Of a stretch of DNA of 64,000 nt, positions 56,212-64,000 are shown piece after piece (positions within the stretch are counted from its first letter, which is position 1; each line of letters starts with the position of its first letter). Source of the stretch: Ceratodon purpureus (Eukaryota; Streptophyta; Bryopsida; Pseudoditrichales; Ditrichaceae). The notes beneath the pieces were generated by a model, which did not search any database, was not told the DNA's origin, and saw only the letters and a program-made list of their open reading frames with translations. Position numbers and translations under genes: made by a program. The stretch is from positions 8,704,803 through 8,768,802 of the forward strand of contig CM026423.1 in assembly GCA_014871385.1 (NCBI GenBank). Direction: 5' to 3'.

Positions 56212-59200
56212 TATATCTTGGTGGATGGTTGAATGACAACTTGTAGCAAGAACTATTACAGCATGAAAAAATACCTCCTACTAAAACATGTTAAGAACAC
56301 ATAGCTTACGATACTCAAAGAAGATATGTGTATTTGTTAAAGGTCTAAGAAGATGGAGCCGCTTTACAGAAATGAGATTAGACTTCTACTTTGAAGAATG
56401 CCATAAAGAGCCTTAAGCCGACACATACCCGCCTTGGTTTTAATGGGACTAATTCAAAATATGAAGGATTTTTGCACATTGTAGCAATTGATCGTTTCTT
56501 CTTAGAGGTGTCATTATTAAAAAATATGCTTAACTGTGGTTTTGTTGTGTTGGCAACATTGTTTAGAATTGGCAAGGGTTTTCTACATTCTTAAGAGTTG
56601 GTGCAAATGAATGTAGGGAAACCTTGAATAATTGAATGCACAAAGACAAACAATTTTGTGTAATTTACTAGAATGACACCAAAAGTATTCTCTTTTTTTC
56701 TTTGATTGTCAATGAAATTTCTCAATGTAGATTTGGCCTCTTTATCTCTAGTGTAATTTTAGCTATTCAAGTATTCTATGAATGTTAAATGAGAGGCAAG
56801 AATGTGCAAAATCAAAAAAGAGAAGCCTACTCTCTTACCTTAAACCATGGCAATAGAAGCATAAATTTTGTTTTATTTTGGATTCAATTTTAGCATTACA
56901 AATTCATTCATCTTTATCATACTAAATTGTGACCATCCAGGGCTACCTATGCCTACGCATGTTTGCTTTCAAATTGTCTTTGTCTTGGCTTTCACTGGTT
57001 GCCCAACAAATTTTTTTGTGTCACCAAAGCTAATGAATCATGATGCAAGATATCCTTCAAGGATCTAGGAGCTTGCCTTGCACAACTCTTGGTGCCCTCA
57101 TGGATAGATTTGATACTGTTTACTAAAAGCGCAAGCGCCATTGTGTTTTTTGTGGATCACGTACTGACATGAGATGTAGATTTTGTGCGGACCTTTAATA
57201 CTATTTTGACTAATGTTGATTTGATATTATAAAGGAAGTTTGGATTTGATCCATATAGCTTATAGAGGTGCTCTAAAACCCTAGATTTGACAAGATTTGT
57301 ATATTGTAGATGTAACTTTTGTCATCTATTCATCATTTGAGGAGTTGTAGTTGTTCATCTTCTCTCTCAAATTGAGGCTTGATTGCGTGGTAATATCCGT
57401 ACTTGAGATAAAGGTTGTTTTTCAAAGTGTAGCCACTGAAATATAAGCAATACCTCTGAATTATAGTTGTAAGCCCGTTGTGAAGCAAAATTTTATCATT
57501 TTTTACTTATAGAAATGCCTTGTGGCTTGTATAGTAGCGCAAAGTTAGATTGTGCCAAAATAGTATGGTTCACATACCTCTAGCCAATTCTATCACATAG
57601 TTTTGAGGTTTGAACTTGTGTCCGTACGTCCTAGCATGACCTTATTAATTGTTTGAGTCGAGTTCTTTTTTGGTCTTTTTTATGAAAATAGAACTTTGTA
57701 TGCTTATTTCATGTCTCCAACCTTTCTCAAGCCTGTCAAATTTGTAAAATATCCATAGTGCTTTAGTCGTTGTAACCGCTCATCTTCATAAAAAGCCAAG
57801 TTTGCTTGCTTTCAATTACTTGAGCCCTATGGGCACTAAGGCAATTGGGGTTCTCTTCTATTTAGAACTCAAAAATTAGAGAGTTAGATAGAAGCTTGTA
57901 TAAAGATATGCCACTTGTACACCTCCCGTTTGTATAGCTTCTTAGTTCTCAAGGAAACATTGTATTTTCATGTAGGTAGCCTTTGAAATTTGTATGTGCA
58001 TATATTTTAGCATTTTTGGCAAACCTTAGTGTTATTTGAGTTCATTTATTTACTTCCCTAGGAAAAACATAATTTTTGAATTGATCTACCTGGTCAGATT
58101 TCATGGATGCAAATATTTCTAACTGAAACAGTGAAACACCAGAACCACCTGGTGTATTCTACTTTGACTGACCTCCACACTGCAACAGATTGCGCCACTT
58201 CAACAGCCACATATACCTTTGATTTTTAGACATACACCCTCAATGGTGTGGCCATTGCAATCTTTGTTTTTATTTTTTTTCCAAACACCATGAAATTGGT
58301 GCCCAGGTTACAATCTCACCTTAAAAACAACTAGAAATACAGTTACTGCTAACTATGTCTTTAGATTTGTCGCTGTGTTCCAAGGCAACCAATTGAGGCC
58401 TTGTTCCGATCCAAAAGGGTTTACTTGTAAGAGTTGGCAACTTGAACGTCAGGCTGTTGAATGGATTGAGGCAACTACCCAACCTACCAAAGCAGGTCGG
58501 CATTCATGACCATAACTGAGCAACAAGCAGCTAATCTTGTGCACACACGTAAGCCAAGCGAGCAGCAAAAGTAAGGACTTAAGTTATATACCTTAAGCTA
58601 GCTCCCAACAAACACAAGCAAACTCATTCTGGATTGTTCTGCTGCCAGACCTGCAGACTTACCCACTGCAGTGTGCATGATTTATTGACATGCAACTTTG
58701 TTGACCCGGCTACACATCCGGCGGTCAGTAGATTTAAGGCTGAACATTTGGGCCTTCACAAAACATGGTCAGAGGGAAATATCCCTTATGTATGTTGACA
58801 ACAGTTAGCAAGGACATCACCTAACCCATGGAACCTTCATCATTTGCATGCAACATTTAAACAAATATCATCATTTTTATGTTACATTCTTCTCTAAAAC
58901 TAACTATAACCAACTCAAAAGGAATTGTTCCCATTACATGACAAAATTGGAAAAAAATATGGAGATTGTTCATGCCAATTCAGATTCATAGTCACATCTT
59001 TTTTAATATTTCACTTAGTTAACATTCAAATTTGAAGAAGCTATATATGGCAACTCCATCCATGGAATTTCACTTTCTTCCTCCTTTTCAAAAATCTTAT
59101 GTTTTAACTATCCCATGTTTTAGAAAGTTGGTTAAAATAGGCGCACAATGCGCACATGGAAGTCACTAACTAGAAGATGACACAAATCATAAGAACTATA

Positions 59201-60046
59201 ATGGAGGTATTTCCATGTTCATTGATGGAAATTACTCAAGCTGGACATCAGATCATTGACTACTCTCTTAGGTACCAGTACCTGCAATTTGCAAACTAAA
59301 TACCAACTCTTCATGATGCAGGATTGAGTTCTGGCCTTTGGAAGTGGGGGTTTTCAAGCAGCAAAGCTGTAAACCTTGCATTTTTAGGGAATGAGTGCAG
59401 TTTCCATAAAGTGATGTACCTTAGACACTGCAGACAAGAACAGACAGGAGGGGTTGAGCAGGCCAGCTCCTAATGATGTAGAAAATGAAGACACACACTG
59501 CGAGCAAAGCAAAATTTGCATGACACTATTCAACTGTTAAATTGCAATAATATGCTTCAGCTGGAAATAGTACAGATTTGATATACCCAGGGTACAACGC
59601 CCAACATCAATGCATTGAATATACAGACACTTCCATCACCATGATGCAAGTTAATCCAGAAAGGATATTATGAGGACAGCAAGTTTAGAGAAACTAAGCA
59701 TTTCTAGACAAACCACAAACCATGTTCCTTCTCAATGAGTCAAAGAGCTGTAAAACACAAAAGAGGCAGAAATTAGAATGACCTTATAACTTGTTTTATT
59801 CAAATGCCAAGAGCAAACTGGAGCATGAAACCCAACTTACAAGTTGTAAAAACTCATGAAACTGAGTGAACGAGTCTACAGACTGTTTATTATTTCCGTG
59901 GAAGAATAAATTATAAATCAATATATAGAGTACATCCAAGGACTAATTTAATTTCACAAATGCTGTCGCTTATGCCCACGTCTGCTGGCCATCTTGAATA
60001 GAAATCACCACCACTACCACCCTTATTCAAGCCTCCCCATTCACTC

Positions 60047-60070
60047 ACTCCCTCCCTCCCTCCCTCCCCT
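60047..60070. repeat. (CCCT)n microsatellite
   Basis: CTCCCTCCCTCCCTCCCTCC, on the strand opposite the P450 gene, ~270 bases beyond its stop codon. Confidence 0.85.
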
Positions 60071-60256
60071 GTAAACTCACTAATTGGGTTCATACCTCAA
60101 GTTACCTATTCAGGGATAATAATTTTTACCATTCCTTTAAACTTTGTCATTAAATTTACACTTGAAGCTGCATTATAACCCCCCTCGGAAACTTGTACTC
60201 CTACTCTCACTTATCTCATAATTCACCTTCTCCTAAAATCACCCCCCACTACTCTA

Positions 60257-60288
60257 CCCAATCAATCCCAAAACCACCCCCCATCCCC
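60257..60288 (-). other. Potential G-quadruplex downstream of P450 stop
   Basis: On the minus (sense) strand four G-runs (4, 6, 3 and 3 Gs) are separated by loops of 2, 7 and 7 bases, meeting the G3+N1-7 pattern. The run lies 50-81 bases after the stop codon, so it would be in the 3' UTR. Confidence 0.5.
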
Positions 60289-60337
60289 ATCAATACACTC
60301 CAAAACTCCACAAAACACCCCCCTCCATCCCCACCCA

Positions 60338-62669
60338 TCAATACACCACATTTACGCGAGGATGGAGCGTAACGCGAAGCCCAAACTTCATGAAAAGCGT
60401 AAGCGAAAGCTTATACTCCACCTTATGGCCCTCCACCAAATGCACATGATAGTTGCGCAAAATCGCGCTCGCAACACTCTTCATTTGCAAATACGCCAAC
60501 TCCTTCCCCAAACACAACCGGGGCCCGGCATTGAACACGGTATACTTGAACGGGCTCTCCGGCGTGAAGACGCCGCTCCGCAGCCACCGCTCCGGCTTGA
60601 AATCTAGACAATCCTTCCCCCAGATCGACTCCATGCGCCCCATCGAGTAGATCGAGTACATCAGCCGCGTCCCCTTCCGCACAAACGTCCCGTCCGGGAG
60701 AAAATCATCTGCAGTCACGTCCTTGTTGTCGATCGGCACCGATGGGTACAGTCTCATGGATTCAGACAACGCTGCATGGAGGTAGTTCAGTTGTTTGAGC
60801 TCTTCGAATCCGAGGGAGCCTTCGGGATGGAGTTCTGGATCGGTTCGGAGATTGAGGATGGTTTCGATCTCGTGGAGGATTTTTTGTTCGACGTCGGGGT
60901 GCTGTGTGATCAGGTAGAAGAACCAGGAGAGGGCGATTGCAGTGGTGTCGCGGCCGGCGAGGATGAAGTTGGTCGTGACGTCGCGCAGGAACTTGTCCGT
61001 GTAGGGGTTGCCCTGGTGGTCGGTTGTTTGCATGAAGCGGGAGAGGAGGTCGCAGGGGTAGTCGGTGGCGTTTTGGAGCTTGAGGAGGGCGAGTTCTTTT
61101 CGGCGTTCGGTGATGACGTCGGTAGCGAACTTGTCGATCACGTCGATGGCTTTCGCTAGGCGGCCTTCCATTCCGATGCCGAAGTAGCGGGTGATGCGCC
61201 AGAAGATCTCGGGGACGACCATGCGGGTGAGTGTGCCTTCGGTGGCGAGGTCGAAGGCTTGCGCGAAGGGGACGGTGGGAAGGCCCGGGGCGAGGCAGCC
61301 TGGGTCCACGCCGAAGCCTACCATGCAGATGTTGTCGAATGTGTAGCGCAGGAAGAGGTCTTGGAAGTCGATCGGTTCCCTGGTGATCACGGTGGAGTGT
61401 GTTAGTATTGTGACCTATGTGGTTGAGAGTCTTGAGTAATTTGGGAAAGGCAGTTAAAGGAATGATCTAGTAGATGGAGCCGATTTATGAATTTTACTCT
61501 ACATGAAGGGAAATTCGTGAATGAGATTTGCGGTTCTAGGTGAAGAATTTGTTACCTGCTCGCAGCAACTTCAGCGAGGGTGGGCAAGAGCCGTTGCTGC
61601 ACGGAGCTTCTGTTCGACTTCACCATGAGATCCCGTAAGGTGCGGGTGCTGAATTCCAGACTCGCCGTCTTCCTCTGCATCTTCCATAGGTCGTGATCTG
61701 TGTTGAAAATCCCTTGACCCAGGAGATCATGGGACGGGTATGTGAAGCTCCGCCCCTTCGGATAGTTCGCAAAATTCGTCTTTAGGACATACTCCAAATT
61801 TTCAGGCCTGTCAAACCATCGCAATATGTTGTCAAATTCACTGGTTTCACAAATTAAACTTCGCTCAGAAAAATCTGGTTCTAAACATGATTTCTAAACT
61901 GTATTAAGCTCAAACATCTAGACCAATCAACTAGTTTATCTGATGCATTATCCTCATGCTCTAACAATATTCACGCTACTTGCACTGCATACTTTACAAG
62001 AGATTGACCAAGATCTCCTCCGAAGCTACCTCTCAAATACCTCACGCAGTACATAGCCATTCACACAGAATCTTCAAGTACATCATCATCTCTACGGCCA
62101 ATTTCACGAGAAATCTACTTACCATGTTGTTAATTCAAATAGCCATCACCCGCCATTACTAAATTACACAATCTTAAACATGGCCATGGCACTCTGTACC
62201 CTACTCTAATCCACCATCCGTTCACATGTTCACTTATTTCTAAAACCTAATTAGGCGCTAGTTGGATAATGATGAAACTAATAATCACGAAATTTGTTAC
62301 CACTACTGATCACACAGAAAAACAGTATTACAAAAAAACAAAAACATACCTGCAGGTGGCGACGGCAGTCAAGCAAGTACACTTGGGCGCAATGGAAGTG
62401 TAGGTGCCGTCGTGCTTCACCAGCATGTCGGTAGTCCAATCGTGCATGCGAGGCAAGTTCCACAAGAACTGCGGCGTGGTGCCGAGGACAGGCCACACGA
62501 TAGGCCCCTTGATTCTGCTGTACTTAAGGACGTGCCAAACTAGAAACCCCGCAATGCAAGTCAAGAGGACCTGTGTAGATATGGCTAAATCCATGCCCAT
62601 GCTCGCTTCCCCTTGCGCCTGGCCATGGAATGTGGGCTGCGTGAAATTCTCTGTAGCTATGGTCGCCAT
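60338..62669 (-). CDS. Cytochrome P450, CYP86-like fatty acid omega-hydroxylase
   Basis: Three exons (62669-62350, 61807-61556, 61379-60338) encode 537 residues. An N-terminal hydrophobic segment (about 29-48, STQVLLTCIAGFLVWHVL) anchors it in the ER. The I-helix AGRDTT is at 332-337, the K-helix ExxR motif ESMR at 397-400, PERW at 453-456, and the heme loop FNAGPRLCLG at 473-482 with Cys480. The region from KELAYLQMKS to SLTLFMKFGL closely follows the CYP86A pattern. CYP86 enzymes omega-hydroxylate fatty acids for cutin and suberin; in bryophytes the products would feed the cuticle. CYP94 and CYP704 are related alternatives. The exon phases close perfectly. The start is the first ATG upstream of the membrane anchor. 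Confidence 0.93.
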
Positions 62670-64000
62670 AGTCCCCTCTAATGTCCGTCACCGAAAGGAG
62701 ATACAACAAGCTTCAAAGTAGTGTCACTCTTACCCTCGAAAGCATATCCTCATAGAGAGCTCTCAGTAAAACTTCAAGCAAGCTCGAAGCTCTTCACTCT
62801 CACCAACAATGCTGCAAGTGTCATGTATCACCCTCTCAAAGAGACACACCTCTTAGAAAGGGCCTCACCTCAACCAACACACGAAACCAAAAAGCCGCCC
62901 CCGAACTCCAAGTATGTCATCAGTCGAAACGACCACTGTGTCCACCCATCACATACAATCAATGCAATCTGTTGCAACAGCAGCTGCAGCTGAAGTGCAC
63001 TCCCTCTCTCTTCCAGAACCTTCTGAAGCCACGAAGCGAACACACTCCTCTAGCCTCTGATCTCCTCCTGTCAACTCCACCCGCAAGTACGTACAATCTC
63101 TCTCCTCCTCCGTGCAATGGGATACCTTGCCGGGCCCTCAAACCTAGAACGCTTCCCAGCTGCTCCCGTCTCCGCAACGGAGAAACCAAGACGCGTTCCA
63201 CTCCAAAGCTTAAAAACGACTGCAGACTACAGACTCCTCTCCCTCCAAGCTCTCAACTTTCATGAGTGCATGTAAGCTGGTGGAAGGAATTATGGCAACG
63301 CCTTCCAATCGATGACTACTGGAAACCAGCGAAAAGATTACGCAGGCGTGGAGACAAAGCAGGGTGGCCCGGCAATAACATACATTCACACAGCTACTAG
63401 ACTATGGGGAGGCATTCAAATGGGTCTAGTGGAGTGAGGGCAGGGGTGTGTCTGGGAGCAGCTGGGGTCATAAATATGGAGACCACACTCGATGACTGCT
63501 GATTGATGGCGTTGTCCCAAGCCGTGGCAGAGCTGTAAGTTGGCCCTCTCTGATGTCTCTCTGATCTGCGAGTGCATGCCAACCAGCGCTAGGAGCGGCA
63601 GCAGCGGCAACAGCAGCGGCAGTGGATTCAATATCAGTGGAAACACTCCCTCCCGTGCCAGCATTTGCTTCCCCTCAACTACATCCCTCACCAAATAGTC
63701 TCACCTGCATTTGACGCTGTATTTATGTCCCTCAAATCAGGGCCCCTCCGAGGTGGCCACCCACCAGCCTTGCCCTTCTTCTCTCATCACCGTGATCAGG
63801 CCCTGGCCCCCGACATGGTGTGAGCTTCAAAGTTCACTGCACTGTTGCCGAATACTGTCTAAGTTACAGCTCCATTGTCAACCATCTCCACTTTGGTAAT
63901 CTTATGGTATGGTTGACATGGGGAAAATAATGTTACTGTAGTTTGGAAAGGAAAGAGAGTTGGGGAGGAGAATAAGTTCACATTCAATTTTCATATGATT
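62670..64000. other. CYP86-like upstream region
   Basis: About 1.3 kb that should hold the promoter and 5' leader of the P450 gene. Composition is balanced. Short frames on both strands lack signatures. No other gene, RNA or repeat is recognised before the window ends. Confidence 0.5.

Larger units (their letters stand above)
56212..60337. other. Gene-poor region between element B and CYP86-like gene
   Basis: About 4.1 kb. Short frames near 56378-56594 and 56868-57068 show no family signature. From about 58100 the composition becomes less AT-rich, and 59300-60337 probably includes the 3' UTR of the P450 gene (minus). No RNA gene or defined mobile element is seen. Confidence 0.5.

Noticed and set aside
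56378..57068. Short frames near 56.4-57.0 kb
   Set aside because: No start context, family signature or splice continuation; the surroundings are AT-rich repeats.

Overview
This is a land-plant nuclear window. The evidence is multi-exon genes with short GT-AG introns and plant-specific families: a PAN-domain G-type lectin receptor kinase, a CYP86-like P450, a plastid-type DAR GTPase and an organellar methionyl-tRNA formyltransferase. Compact introns, intronless F-box genes and AT-rich, repeat-filled spacers make a bryophyte (perhaps a moss) my best guess. The species cannot be fixed from the sequence alone.

Layout. 1-3.6 kb: AT-rich repeats, including an old element with a PIF1-type helicase relic. 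3.6-4.8 kb: intronless F-box gene (+). 5.1-6.1 kb: a TTAA-flanked inverted-repeat element. 7.0-13.0 kb: a 20-exon Atm1/ABCB7-type half ABC transporter (+). 14.05-15.9 kb: a three-exon gene (+) for a repeat protein I do not recognise. 16-25 kb: a repeat-rich block with two more TTAA elements, a larger element, and one arm of a diverged inverted repeat. 26.1-27.9 kb (-) and 28.6-30.5 kb (+): a head-to-head pair, DAR GTPase and APC10. 31.4-34.2 kb (-): lectin receptor kinase. 36.2-38.8 kb: the second inverted-repeat arm. 38.9-41.7 kb (-) and 42.1-51.7 kb (+): a second head-to-head pair, methionyl-tRNA formyltransferase and a 27-exon NUP160. 52-60 kb: gene-poor and repeat-rich, with a fourth full TTAA element. 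60.3-62.7 kb (-): CYP86-like P450.

The genes are unrelated housekeeping and plant-specific functions and do not form a pathway or cluster. The most unusual items are a family of about 0.8-0.93 kb non-autonomous elements with CCCCTAAA termini and TTAA target duplications, and the repeat-protein gene at 14-16 kb. One element copy has its empty site preserved in the opposite arm of the inverted repeat. Exon models were built by hand from splice consensus, phase and family similarity. Exon phases close in every spliced gene reported.
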